A DNA stretch of 32,316 nucleotides, taken from NCBI GenBank assembly GCA_023230585.1, contig JALNXB010000019.1, positions 1-32,316 on the forward strand, written 5' to 3'. Below the pieces are notes generated by a model. That model worked only from the letters and a program-made list of their open reading frames with translations. It searched no databases and was not told the origin of the DNA. The first letter of the stretch is position 1; every line of letters begins with the position of its first letter. The stretch comes from a bacterium. Its GTDB lineage: Bacteria > Ratteibacteria > UBA8468 > B48-G9 > JAFGKM01. Position numbers and translations under genes: made by a program. This document shows positions 7,725 to 16,656 of this stretch, one piece after another.

Positions 7725-10439
7725 TTAAAAAAGTTCTTTATGTTCATCGGTTGTTTGAATTTGTTTGATTTCCTTGATTAATCGGGTTCTGCCGGAAAGG
7801 AAGCCTTCCAGCAATTTTTTTTCTTTGCTTGCTATCGGTAGTGTTTCAGATATTGCTTGTGCCACTCTAAAGAAGGTATCTTTTAGCCCCCACCCTGTAA
7901 TAGATAAGATTCTTTTCATTTCATCAGTTTTACTCTTTTCCCATAGTAATAAAGCATAATGTAGGGTATCTATTAGTTCTTTCGGGTCTTTATATTCTTC
8001 TTGCATATCCCTGTCTTGAGGACCTAACACCTTTATAAACTCTTTTTCTTTAACAATAAAACCTCTGTTCCACTCTTTTTCAAGATCAATACCAACACTC
8101 TGGCTTAGTTTTCTGGCATCGTCAAATAATGCTTTTGCTTCGCCATAAGTCCAACGCCACAGGATATAAAATCTTGTAAGCGGAGAAATTTCATCGGCAA
8201 AACCATTATGAAGAATTTGTCTTACGGCAAAATCTGTTACGCTTTCTCTGACAAAAGCAAGAAGTTTATCTGCTCGCATCTCATTGCCTTGATAGTCCAT
8301 TATTTTTTTGTATTTCCCAAAAACCTCAATAGCAGAGCCAATCCCGGAAACAAAAAAATCGGGTCCTGATATACCTTCTTCCCATAATCTTTCGAGTTTT
8401 TTGTTTAAATAAATTTTCAATTCTTCCTTTACTTCATTGAACCATCCAATATCTTGTTTTTCTATTTTTCTACAGACTATATAAATAGAGGAAGATAAAG
8501 CTGCTGTCTCCTTTGCATTTAAGCGCGCGCCTCTTTCTGTATTAATTGGCCAAGAACCTGTTATTGTAAAGCCTGTATCCAACAAGCTATTGATAACAGT
8601 TTCCCAACCAAAGGTTGTTTTATGTGCATAAACAATAGTTACAATACCGTTGATTTTTAATATTCTATACATTTCTTGAAAGGACTTTTTAAGATTTTCC
8701 TCAAAAAATTCTCTGGCTTTAATAGAACTTCCTTGCCTTACAGGATTAGCAACAATCTCTTTGGATTTTGGAGCTAAGGGAGTAGCAAATAATTCTGGAT
8801 ACAAATCACCAATACTTCTTTTAAGCCAAACATAAAAAAAATCAGATAATTCAGCATAATTAATATTGTCATAATAAGGAGGGTCGGTAAAAATGGCATC
8901 AAAATAATTATCAGAAAAAGATAAATTAGTAGCAGAAGATTGCAAGCAATTAATTTGCTGAGAAAAATTAAGAGAACAATGCTTTATTACTCTTAATATC
9001 CAATTTAATGCTGAATTCCAATCGCCTGAACTTTTACTATCTGGGTTTATTTCACAGTAATCCCAAACCATTGGTAACGCCTGTCGAGTAAATGTGTTGG
9101 CTATAAATCCACCATCAGAAACCCACATAGTTAAACAGGAATTGAACGAAGAAAGCCTATCTACAGATATAGCCAAATAACTTACTACTGCCTTTGCATA
9201 ATCTTCCTCATATCCTTCTTTCAACATTTCTTTATATGCTTGCCTAACTTTCTCTATAAAAGTAATTAATGCTAATTTTTGTCTTGAATTAAAAAGGTCT
9301 CCCCATGTTTTCATTCCATAAAGCCACATTGTTCTTGGTTTTACGGAATTGGGGTCAATTAATTCATCAGGTACAGGGTCTATTCCCCATTCCTTTATTA
9401 GTTTTTCTCTTTTTTCTTTGAGGTATGCTTCTGCTTTCCAGAAAACAGCTATGTTTTTCTCATTTGCTAACCTATATTTTTTTCCGCTTGTCCCTTCTTT
9501 TTGTAAAACTACTGCTATCATTCTCTGTCCTGATTTACCATCTTGAAAAAGTTTCCTTGTAATAGAAGCATCAATAGATGAGTCACAAATAAGGCATTTT
9601 GCTATTGCTCTTTTCACAGTACCTTCTTCAGGTTTAAAATCAACGGGAAACTTATTATCCTGTCCGACTATTTCAAATTCAACTTTTCCGTCTTTAACAA
9701 AAGGTTTCAATGCAACTTTTTTATTTGCCTTTTTTGCAAGCCAGAACTGTCTCATAAGTGGTATTTCAGCTCCGCAGGAAGGGTTCTGGCAGGGAATTGT
9801 CCTTGCCCATATATAGCCCACAGGGATTGAACCATCTGGGTCAGGAGGATAGAATCTATCCAGTTCTTTTTTTGCTTTCTCTAGTACCCATTCTCCCCAT
9901 TCTTTCACATCCTCTAAGAGGGGATTTATTTTTGTTTTGCCATCAAAGAACTCCCCTTCTCTTTTAGCTTCTTTTGGTTTGCCATATTTTTGTGGATATT
10001 CAAGAGTGCATTTTAGAATTAACGTGGCAACAGGGTTATAGTCATTGGCATAGGTCTCACATCCTAACCGTAGACATTCTAAGGGGATAGAACCGCCACC
10101 TGAAAATGGGTCTAATACTTTTGGGGGAATGCCGTTATTTGCTTTCAGTATATCTTCTTTTGCTTTTTCTATAATGACAGGGTTAAGAGTGTTTTCCCAT
10201 TTGGATAGTTCCACAATAAAGTTTTTTGTTTTGTTCCACTCTATATCATTTTTAGGTGCAGGTATTAATGCGGCATAGGAGGTGGCTCTGGAAGATGCCA
10301 ATGGACGCCTCGCCCACCAAATATGCAAGGTGGAGATGTGTCCGTGCCTGATATTTTTCTCTTTTGCTGAAATCTCGCTTACTTCTTTTACCGGAAAACT
10401 TTCTTCAATAAATCTTTTATCTTCTTTTTTCTTTGCCAT
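7725..10439 (-). CDS. DUF1156 adenine-specific DNA methyltransferase (PglXI/DrmMI-like)
   Basis: A 904-residue methyltransferase of the COG1743/DUF1156 type. The N-terminal DUF1156 region has R-H-G-H-I-S-T-L-H-I-W-W-A-R-R-P (about 31-46). The SAM-binding motif is D-P-F-S-G-G-G at 110-116 and the catalytic motif IV is T-D-P-P-Y at 518-522, in the order expected for N6-adenine enzymes of the beta-like arrangement. Two cysteine pairs, C-x4-C at 217/222 and C-x2-C at 282/285, could form a zinc ribbon inserted between the motifs. Related enzymes mark host DNA in type 3 BREX and class 1 DISARM. I place the start at ATG 10439, which overlaps the helicase stop as TAATG, rather than at the ATG nine codons upstream. 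All catalytic residues appear intact. Confidence 0.93.
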   Translation of the reverse strand: MAKKKEDKRFIEESFPVKEVSEISAKEKNIRHGHISTLHIWWARRPLASSRATSYAALIPAPKNDIEWNKTKNFIVELSKWENTLNPVIIEKAKEDILKANNGIPPKVLDPFSGGGSIPLECLRLGCETYANDYNPVATLILKCTLEYPQKYGKPKEAKREGEFFDGKTKINPLLEDVKEWGEWVLEKAKKELDRFYPPDPDGSIPVGYIWARTIPCQNPSCGAEIPLMRQFWLAKKANKKVALKPFVKDGKVEFEIVGQDNKFPVDFKPEEGTVKRAIAKCLICDSSIDASITRKLFQDGKSGQRMIAVVLQKEGTSGKKYRLANEKNIAVFWKAEAYLKEKREKLIKEWGIDPVPDELIDPNSVKPRTMWLYGMKTWGDLFNSRQKLALITFIEKVRQAYKEMLKEGYEEDYAKAVVSYLAISVDRLSSFNSCLTMWVSDGGFIANTFTRQALPMVWDYCEINPDSKSSGDWNSALNWILRVIKHCSLNFSQQINCLQSSATNLSFSDNYFDAIFTDPPYYDNINYAELSDFFYVWLKRSIGDLYPELFATPLAPKSKEIVANPVRQGSSIKAREFFEENLKKSFQEMYRILKINGIVTIVYAHKTTFGWETVINSLLDTGFTITGSWPINTERGARLNAKETAALSSSIYIVCRKIEKQDIGWFNEVKEELKIYLNKKLERLWEEGISGPDFFVSGIGSAIEVFGKYKKIMDYQGNEMRADKLLAFVRESVTDFAVRQILHNGFADEISPLTRFYILWRWTYGEAKALFDDARKLSQSVGIDLEKEWNRGFIVKEKEFIKVLGPQDRDMQEEYKDPKELIDTLHYALLLWEKSKTDEMKRILSITGWGLKDTFFRVAQAISETLPIASKEKKLLEGFLSGRTRLIKEIKQIQTTDEHKELF

Positions 10440-13400
10440 TACGTCGGTATCCCTTTGTTTTTCCATTCACTGGTAGTGATTAAATATCTAACTATTTCTA
10501 TTTTTTCTTCAGGAGAACATTGCTCTGCCGGATTATTAACGATATATAACACAGGTTTTGTTGCCGCATTTGCCACTATATAAAGCCAATATTGTTCCTT
10601 GAACCTCTTTGCGTTAAGCCATTCATTTTTTGTAATAACAATAGGACCTTCAAAACTTCTCGCTTTTACTTCTATATACCTTGTTTCATTATTTCCTTTG
10701 CCTGTGCCAAGATTTTGAGACATAGGTTTTGACCGTATATCAAATCCCAGATTTTCTTTTGATACATCTTCCGGAATACGCCCATTACTTCTCTCATGTT
10801 CCATAGCCTTTTCCATGCCTATCTTTTCTATATTTGTATCTTCTTTTAATTCTTCCGATACCTGACTCTTCACATATATACATCCTATAAATTTAGGCAT
10901 AGTAAGTGACAGATTAATTTCATACTCAATTTCTTTTTTAAGTTTGGCTAATGCTGCTTTATAATTGTTTTTTCTTTCTTCCTTGTTTAATATGGGAAGT
11001 TCAACGCGTTCACCTCTATCCCGTCTAATGTATAATTCTACAAGCTCAGTATCTGTTTTATTTATAAGATATTCCAGTGAACGAACCCCGTATTTGTGTT
11101 TTATTTCTGCCTGTTTTTTCCTGCTTGTAAGTATTTCCTCTTTGTATCTATTAAGAATATCAATCGTCAATCTTTTCGCTTTTGTCTCATTCATATCAAG
11201 AGTAATAGAGTTGTTGTTGGATGAAGGTACTATATCCCACAAAATTGCCGGGTTCACAGGAGATATATTTTTTCCGTCATCTAATAAAGTAAGAAGTTTT
11301 TTGCCTGCAACTCCCCCTTTGCCGTCTTTCACTTCTCCTTCATAAAACCATAATATGCCGTTATATTTGCCTGATGGGTCAACAAATAATGCGCCTTTCT
11401 GTAAATCATCAGAGAATCTTCTTTTTATCCATTCAAGAAGCCCTTCTAATAGTGGATGTCCAAAAGAAACAAATTCACTGTACGGGTTGTTAAATGCAAT
11501 ATCTTTGTCAAAAGTAATTTTATTGTACGACTTGCTAAGTGAGCCATATCTGTTCTTAATATCCGGTTCTTTTCCTATGTTGCGCAGTTCATAGGGAATT
11601 GAATCTATTGACATAAATCCGTCTTTTGTTTCTCTGTAACTGCCACCTGCTTTTGTAAAACCTTTCTTGAAAAATTCTTCAATATATTCGGGGATAAGCT
11701 TGCGTTCTCTTGCTTTTTCTGCCATCTCTGAAATTCGTGTATAATCAATATGCCTTGTTGCTAAACTTTCTCCAAGAACCTCTTTAATTTTTGATATGTA
11801 TTCTGCATCGACAGGAATGTCCAATTCTGTATCTATTATTTCCTTTGAACTCCGAATATCTGCGGCAGCATCACAGATAAGCTGGTATAAATTCTTATCA
11901 AAGAAAACCTGCCCTATAATATCAAATACCTTTTCATTCCCCATAGCATTTCTTATCTCGTCAAGTTTGTCAAAGAGTTTAACAAGAACCTCCCCTTCTC
12001 TTGTATCCTGAGCAACAAGGTTATAGATGTACACTTCATATTGCTGACCGTATCTATGTATCCTGCCCATCCTTTGTTCTAACCGGTTAGGATTCCATGG
12101 AATATCATAGTTAATCATAATATTGCAAAACTGAAGGTTGATACCCTCCCCTGCCGCCTCTGTCGCAACCATTATCTGTGTATCGTTTTTAAATGTTTTC
12201 TCTGCCTCTACCCTCTCTGTAAGAGCCATGCCCCCATGGATACAGTTAACCCTGTAACCCCATGTTCTAATTTTTTTATGAAGATAATCCATCGTATCCC
12301 GAGATTCTGTGAAGATAAGTATTCTTTCATTGCCTCCTGTTTCCTTTATCTTTTTAAATCCCTCTTCTATGGATTTCTTTAACTCTATTAATTTTTTTTC
12401 GATTTCTTCAGAGATAATATCTTCAGCACTTTGTATCAACTTATCTATAATTGCTATCTCTTTTTTCAGGTCCTCTTTGTTTTCAGCAAAAGAAACCGTT
12501 TCCCATTCTTTCTCTGTTTCCCATCTTCCAGATTCTTCTGCTTCTTCATAATCTTCAATGTTTACTGTTTTTGAGAGAATGGGGGGAAGTTCTGCTGCCA
12601 TTAAAAATTCAGATAATCTGTTTTTTCGCCTTTTCAAGGACTGGAGGACAGCAAATGTACTGGAAGCCATTCTCCTCTGTAATATCAAAAGGGCAAAAGC
12701 AATATTACGTTTTCCAGTTCGACTTACTGCTTTGTCATATTCCGTTACAACATATCTGGAAAGTTCATTATAAAGGGCTTTCTCTTTATCTGTCAGATTA
12801 AATTTTATAGTGATAGGATAGCGAGGTTTGAAGATAGGCTTACCATTAAAATCTCTCATATCTTCTTTCAGGCGTCTTATAAAAAGCGGATTGTCCCCGT
12901 TTCTTATAGATTCATCAAGCAATTCTGTCTTGGCAAAAAAACCCGGCTCCAGCAAATCAAGGAACAACCTGTAATTTTCAGGGTCGCCTTTGTGGGGAGT
13001 AGCAGTTAGAAATAGTAGATGCTCTGAATTCCTTGATAAAACCTCTCCCAACTTATATCTTTCGCTTTTATTTATCTTTTCTCCGTACTGGTACGCTGTA
13101 AACTTATGGGCTTCATCTACAATAGTCAAGTCCCATTCTGAGCTTGAAAGAGATGGTAATACTTCTTCTCTTTTTGCATAGTCTATTGACGTAATAACCT
13201 GGTCCTCTTTAGACCATGGGTTATCTCCATATGAGGCATCCATACGACTCCTGTCAATTACCTCAAAAATCTCTTGGAATTTATCTTTCAATTCCCGTTT
13301 CCATTGGTCTTTAAGATGTCCGGGGACTACTATTAAAATCTTCCGGACAATACCTCTTAATTTCAATTCTTTTATTATTAACCCTGCCATAATTGTTTTT

Positions 13401-13783
13401 CCGGCACCTGGGTCATCGGCTATAAGGTATCTTATAAGAGGAAGTTTTAGTATGTAACCATAGACAGCTTCTATCTGGAAAGGTAATGGGTCTATTTTAG
13501 AGACATTCATTGCCAGCAATGGGTCGAAAAGTGAGGCATATCTGTATCTTTGTCCTTCTAACGCAAGGAAAACTTCGTCAGAATGGGCAGTAAAATCTCT
13601 GGTATATGATTTTTTTTTAATCTTGTCAATTTCATCGTTGGGTATTAACTGGTCTACGTGACGACCCGAATGTAAAGTGGCTCCTAAAATATGGATAAAT
13701 CCTTCTATCTCTTCTGTTTTTTTTACTTCAACCGGCTCAGACCAAAAATGGCCTTCTATGATATCTCCATCTTTTATTGGCAT
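10439..13783 (-). CDS. SNF2-family helicase with C-terminal DUF3883 (BrxHII/DrmD-like)
   Basis: A 1114-residue superfamily 2 ATPase. Motif I is D-D-P-G-A-G-K-T (about 123-130), motif II D-E-A-H (223-226), motif III L-T-A-T-P-H-K-G-D, and motif VI R-M-G-R-I-H-R-Y-G-Q. The last 130 residues carry E-R-S-N-G-R-I-P-E-D-V and R-Y-I-E-V-K-A, the pattern of a DUF3883 domain, itself a PD-(D/E)xK-like fold found at the end of defence helicases. It is the first gene of the defence operon. I start it at ATG 13783 because a strong promoter ends just upstream; an in-frame GTG at 13825 would lie upstream of that promoter's -35 box. No Shine-Dalgarno precedes the ATG. The likely role is translocation on DNA during recognition or degradation of invading DNA. 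Confidence 0.92.
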   Translation of the reverse strand: MPIKDGDIIEGHFWSEPVEVKKTEEIEGFIHILGATLHSGRHVDQLIPNDEIDKIKKKSYTRDFTAHSDEVFLALEGQRYRYASLFDPLLAMNVSKIDPLPFQIEAVYGYILKLPLIRYLIADDPGAGKTIMAGLIIKELKLRGIVRKILIVVPGHLKDQWKRELKDKFQEIFEVIDRSRMDASYGDNPWSKEDQVITSIDYAKREEVLPSLSSSEWDLTIVDEAHKFTAYQYGEKINKSERYKLGEVLSRNSEHLLFLTATPHKGDPENYRLFLDLLEPGFFAKTELLDESIRNGDNPLFIRRLKEDMRDFNGKPIFKPRYPITIKFNLTDKEKALYNELSRYVVTEYDKAVSRTGKRNIAFALLILQRRMASSTFAVLQSLKRRKNRLSEFLMAAELPPILSKTVNIEDYEEAEESGRWETEKEWETVSFAENKEDLKKEIAIIDKLIQSAEDIISEEIEKKLIELKKSIEEGFKKIKETGGNERILIFTESRDTMDYLHKKIRTWGYRVNCIHGGMALTERVEAEKTFKNDTQIMVATEAAGEGINLQFCNIMINYDIPWNPNRLEQRMGRIHRYGQQYEVYIYNLVAQDTREGEVLVKLFDKLDEIRNAMGNEKVFDIIGQVFFDKNLYQLICDAAADIRSSKEIIDTELDIPVDAEYISKIKEVLGESLATRHIDYTRISEMAEKARERKLIPEYIEEFFKKGFTKAGGSYRETKDGFMSIDSIPYELRNIGKEPDIKNRYGSLSKSYNKITFDKDIAFNNPYSEFVSFGHPLLEGLLEWIKRRFSDDLQKGALFVDPSGKYNGILWFYEGEVKDGKGGVAGKKLLTLLDDGKNISPVNPAILWDIVPSSNNNSITLDMNETKAKRLTIDILNRYKEEILTSRKKQAEIKHKYGVRSLEYLINKTDTELVELYIRRDRGERVELPILNKEERKNNYKAALAKLKKEIEYEINLSLTMPKFIGCIYVKSQVSEELKEDTNIEKIGMEKAMEHERSNGRIPEDVSKENLGFDIRSKPMSQNLGTGKGNNETRYIEVKARSFEGPIVITKNEWLNAKRFKEQYWLYIVANAATKPVLYIVNNPAEQCSPEEKIEIVRYLITTSEWKNKGIPT

Positions 13784-13792
13784 AGTAATTTT

Positions 13793-13821
13793 ATTATATT
13801 CTTTTATCCTGACTATTGCAA
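13793..13821 (-). promoter_or_regulatory. Promoter of the defence operon, leaderless type
   Basis: On the minus strand, TTGCAA (13821-13816), a 17-base spacer and a perfect TATAAT (13798-13793). The predicted start point is about 13786, only three bases before the helicase ATG at 13783, and no ribosome-binding sequence lies between. This both fixes the helicase start and implies leaderless translation. Confidence 0.65.
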
Positions 13822-13825
13822 ACAC

Positions 13826-14290
13826 TTATAGGTAATAATTTGAAGGAAGTGGTATTGCACAATATTTCATGGGTTCTTTCTGGCTCAAGTTTTGAAGGTA
13901 ACGGGCAGGCGAAGGCATTTCTTAGGCGTTGAATTTTTATAGGGTTTCGTTTCGCTGAGATTTTTATAGAGAAAACTTGCTAACCAAGGACAGTCTAGCA
14001 TTACAGAGAATTCGTATCTTTTTTGCAAATTTAAAAAATAATGATAAAAAATAGCTTCAGCAGTGAATTATCAACAGCTACAGCATTTTGCAAAACAGGT
14101 GTAAAAATTTAAAACCTCAAAAATGGACTTAATTGCAGAACTAACTTACGATTGCTGAGTTTTGCCTGCGAAACGAGTTTTTGATAAAAGGATTGCTTCT
14201 TTCTGAGTTTGCATCTCTTGTAAAATCAGCACAGGTAAAAATTCTTGTACCTGAAAAGTGAATTTATAAGTTGTTGCCATAGGAAGTCTT
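13826..14290. other. Intergenic region between divergent defence operon and radical SAM gene
   Basis: About 460 bases with no recognised gene. On the minus strand ATG 14280 opens 44 codons (M-A-T-T-Y-K-F-T-F-Q...) to TAA at 14148-14146, without a ribosome site. Beyond that stop, the same frame is largely open to about 13890 with a few stops. This may be a decayed gene, but I recognise no family. Confidence 0.4.
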
Positions 14291-14320
14291 TTGCAGAAGG
14301 ATAATGAAAAATGGTATAAT
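14291..14320 (+). promoter_or_regulatory. Promoter of the radical SAM gene
   Basis: TTGCAG (14291-14296), an 18-base spacer and a perfect TATAAT (14315-14320). The predicted start at about 14327 leaves a 44-base leader holding AAAGGAG in front of the TTG start codon. Confidence 0.6.
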
Positions 14321-14370
14321 TAAAGAAACCTTAATAAACTTAATTACATCTTATAAAAAAGGAGTTAATT

Positions 14371-15660
14371 TTGCACGTTCATCTTATTTCCCCCCGATCT
14401 CCAGTTACAGTCATAACAAAACGTGAAAAAGCAGTTCAGTTTTCTCGTTTGAGTCTTACAACCGTTGCAGCCTTATTCCCACCTGATACAGATATAAGAA
14501 TAATAAATGACAGTTTGGGTGAGCTCAATTATGATGATAAAGTCGATATGGTAGGCATAAGCTGTATAACTTCAACTGCACCGCGTGCATATGAAATTGC
14601 TGACAGATACAGAGAAAAAGGAATTCCTGTCATCATGGGAGGTATTCATCCAACGGCAATGCCGCAGGAGGCATCTTTGCATGCCGACGCTATAGTTATT
14701 GGCGAAGCTGAATCAACAATGGGCAGATTATTAACGGACTTCCGTGCCGGTAGGTTGCAGAAATTTTATAGTTCCACTGAAAGACCCAGCTTGATAAATC
14801 TTCCTTTACCAAAAAAAGAACTTATCTTTGGAAACAAATTTTACAGGGAAATGGATTTGATTCAAACAACGAGGGGATGCCCTTTCAATTGTGATTTTTG
14901 CAGTGTCTCAGGTTTTTTTGGACGAACTTATCGCACAAGACCTATCGCGGATGTGATAAAGGAAGTCGAGTTACTGAAAAATCGAGCAATAATATTTTTT
15001 GTGGATGATAATATCGCCGGGCAGCCCGACTACGCCAAGCAACTCTTCAAGGCATTAATTCCCTTAAAGATACGATGGTTTGGACAAGCTTCCATAACTA
15101 TTGCAAGAAATAAAGAATTGCTAAGACTCGCAGCCAGAAGCGGATGTAAGGGACTCTTCATAGGCTTTGAATCTCTATCAAGTGACAGTTTAAGCCAGGT
15201 GCATAAAATGATAAATCAGGTTGATGATTACCGAGAAGGGATTAAAAAAATTCATGACAGCGGAATAGGAATAATCGGTGCTTTCATTTTTGGTTTCGAT
15301 TCGGATAATGAAGGAGTCTTTGAGAACACAGTGGATTTTATTGAACGCAATAAAATTGAATTGGCAAGTTTCTCTATTCTTACGCCTTTGCCAGGAACGC
15401 GTTTATACAAACAATTTGATGAACAGGGAAGAATATTTGACCGAAACTGGGAAAAATATACCTGTGGAGAAGTTGTTTTCAAACCAACCTTACTTAGCGT
15501 TGACCAATTGCAGAAGGGCTATTACTGGGCGAGAAAACAGGTATCGTCATACGGTTCAATATTTAAGAGAACACTCCGTCCCAATAAAATCGCACTTTTA
15601 TCAATTCCTGTAAATTTAGTAATGCGTAGAGCTAGCAGAGCTTCTTTAAAATATATTTAG
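14371..15660 (+). CDS. B12-binding-type radical SAM protein
   Basis: A 429-residue protein of the COG1032 class. Residues 1-135 form a Rossmann-like domain in the position of a cobalamin-binding domain, with V-G-I-S and V-I-M-G-G-I-H-P-T-A followed by I-G-E-A-E. The radical SAM core follows, with the 4Fe-4S motif C-P-F-N-C-D-F-C (Cys 170, 174, 177) after T-T-R-G, and later F-V-D-D-N-I and F-I-G-F-E-S. I do not see the base-off D-x-H-x-x-G cobalamin motif. Relatives methylate or rearrange lipids, hopanoids and antibiotics; the substrate here cannot be read from sequence. The start is TTG 14371 behind AAAGGAG. It stands alone between the divergent defence operon and the prophage scar, with its own promoter. 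Confidence 0.88.
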   Translation: MHVHLISPRSPVTVITKREKAVQFSRLSLTTVAALFPPDTDIRIINDSLGELNYDDKVDMVGISCITSTAPRAYEIADRYREKGIPVIMGGIHPTAMPQEASLHADAIVIGEAESTMGRLLTDFRAGRLQKFYSSTERPSLINLPLPKKELIFGNKFYREMDLIQTTRGCPFNCDFCSVSGFFGRTYRTRPIADVIKEVELLKNRAIIFFVDDNIAGQPDYAKQLFKALIPLKIRWFGQASITIARNKELLRLAARSGCKGLFIGFESLSSDSLSQVHKMINQVDDYREGIKKIHDSGIGIIGAFIFGFDSDNEGVFENTVDFIERNKIELASFSILTPLPGTRLYKQFDEQGRIFDRNWEKYTCGEVVFKPTLLSVDQLQKGYYWARKQVSSYGSIFKRTLRPNKIALLSIPVNLVMRRASRASLKYI

Positions 15661-15795
15661 GCGTCAAACTGACCTTACCCCCGAAAACTATCCATTTGTA
15701 ATTAAAAATTAGCCTGTTACACCTTAAGGCTTGACAACGTGTTTTCATTGCGTAAGATATTTAAAGCAGGCGGAGCGGGAAACTAAAGGGTTTAG

Positions 15796-15855
15796 AGACC
15801 GATTCTGAGGCCGATAAAAGAAAATGGAAATGGCTTCGGGGACGGTCTTTTTTTA
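15796..15855 (+). terminator. Long two-step hairpin followed by a T run
   Basis: AGACCG (15796-15801) pairs with CGGTCT (15843-15848), and inside it GAGGCC pairs with GGCTTC with one G-U pair. Seven T residues follow. This fits an intrinsic terminator with an unusually large loop, lying 135 bases after the radical SAM gene. It could also be a structured RNA element at the left edge of the prophage scar. Confidence 0.4.
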
Positions 15856-15951
15856 TGCTTGATGGGGGGGAATTTGTCATAGTAATGAATAAAAGTGGCT
15901 TAAATTGGCAATACGGCGGTAAAAACAGCATGGAAAAACTAAAGAGAGCGA

Positions 15952-16533
15952 ATGAAAGAGGATTCTGGGGAGGTGATTATAATAGCAAATACGGTGAAGA
16001 TTGATAAGGTATGTCCGAATATCTTCGGTATTTCGATAAGGCGTTATCAACAGTTGGCAAAGGAGGGTATCTTACCACCGCCTGCTAATGGCTATATAGA
16101 TTTTGTTCTGGCAACAAAGCACCTTATTTCTTATTATCAGAAACTCGTTGCAGGGCAAGGTAGTATTACCCTCACAGAAGAGCGAGCTCGACTGGCAAGA
16201 GTACAGGCGGATTTAGCTACTCTTGAATATCAAAAGGTACAGGGAAAGTTAGTGGATATAGATGAGGTGGAACGAATATGGATTGCTATGGGGCGGGCAT
16301 GCCGTAGTAGATTATTGGCCATACCGGTAAAACTTCCCCCGCTTTTAGAAGGAAAAAATAAGGCTGAATGGCAAATGATACTGCAAAAACACATATACCA
16401 AGCGCTCGAGGAACTATCCGAGAGATTGGCTGACCCTAATTCTCTTAAAGAGGCAGAGACGGTAGCAAGGGAGAAAACATCTCTTAAAAAGAAAGTAAAA
16501 AAGAAGGTGCCTTCTGAGAAACAGGATAATTGA
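15952..16533 (+). CDS. Phage terminase small subunit-like (Nu1 type)
   Basis: A 193-residue protein. The N-terminal part has a winged-helix pattern of DNA-packaging proteins: I-F-G-I-S-I-R-R-Y-Q-Q-L-A-K-E-G-I-L-P, then G-Y-I-D-F-V-L-A-T-K-H-L-I-S-Y-Y-Q-K-L. A central helical region, A-R-L-A-R-V-Q-A-D-L-A-T-L-E-Y-Q-K-V-Q-G-K, matches terminase small subunits that also carry the V-D-I-D-E-V-E-R-I-W segment. The C-terminal 30 residues are very lysine-rich. In phages it recognises the viral genome for packaging. The frame is intact, but its partner directly downstream is broken, so packaging is not possible from this locus. No capsid, portal or integrase gene is nearby. It is a remnant, or possibly kept as a DNA-binding protein. 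Confidence 0.7.
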   Translation: MKEDSGEVIIIANTVKIDKVCPNIFGISIRRYQQLAKEGILPPPANGYIDFVLATKHLISYYQKLVAGQGSITLTEERARLARVQADLATLEYQKVQGKLVDIDEVERIWIAMGRACRSRLLAIPVKLPPLLEGKNKAEWQMILQKHIYQALEELSERLADPNSLKEAETVAREKTSLKKKVKKKVPSEKQDN

Positions 16534-16656
16534 TGTTGATATCATACGGTTTGCCTTTAAGAAAGATAAAGAGATAAAATAAGGATGATTGTATCAAAAT
16601 ATTTAAAAGTACCTGCAAAAAATCTTTTTATGTTAAACTGTGTGGGGGAATAGACA

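Noticed and set aside
10965..12801. Plus-strand open frames opposite the helicase, methyltransferase and ATPase genes
   Set aside because: They are serine/leucine/phenylalanine-rich antisense shadows without ribosome sites or family resemblance.
1070..13783. Complete class 1 DISARM or complete type 3 BREX
   Set aside because: No DrmA, DrmB or DrmC and no PglZ, BrxA or BrxF is encoded; only the helicase, methyltransferase and ATPase parts are shared.
13784..13825. GTG 13825 as start of the helicase
   Set aside because: It has no ribosome site and lies upstream of the -35 box of a strong promoter, and family resemblance begins at M-P-I-K-D-G.
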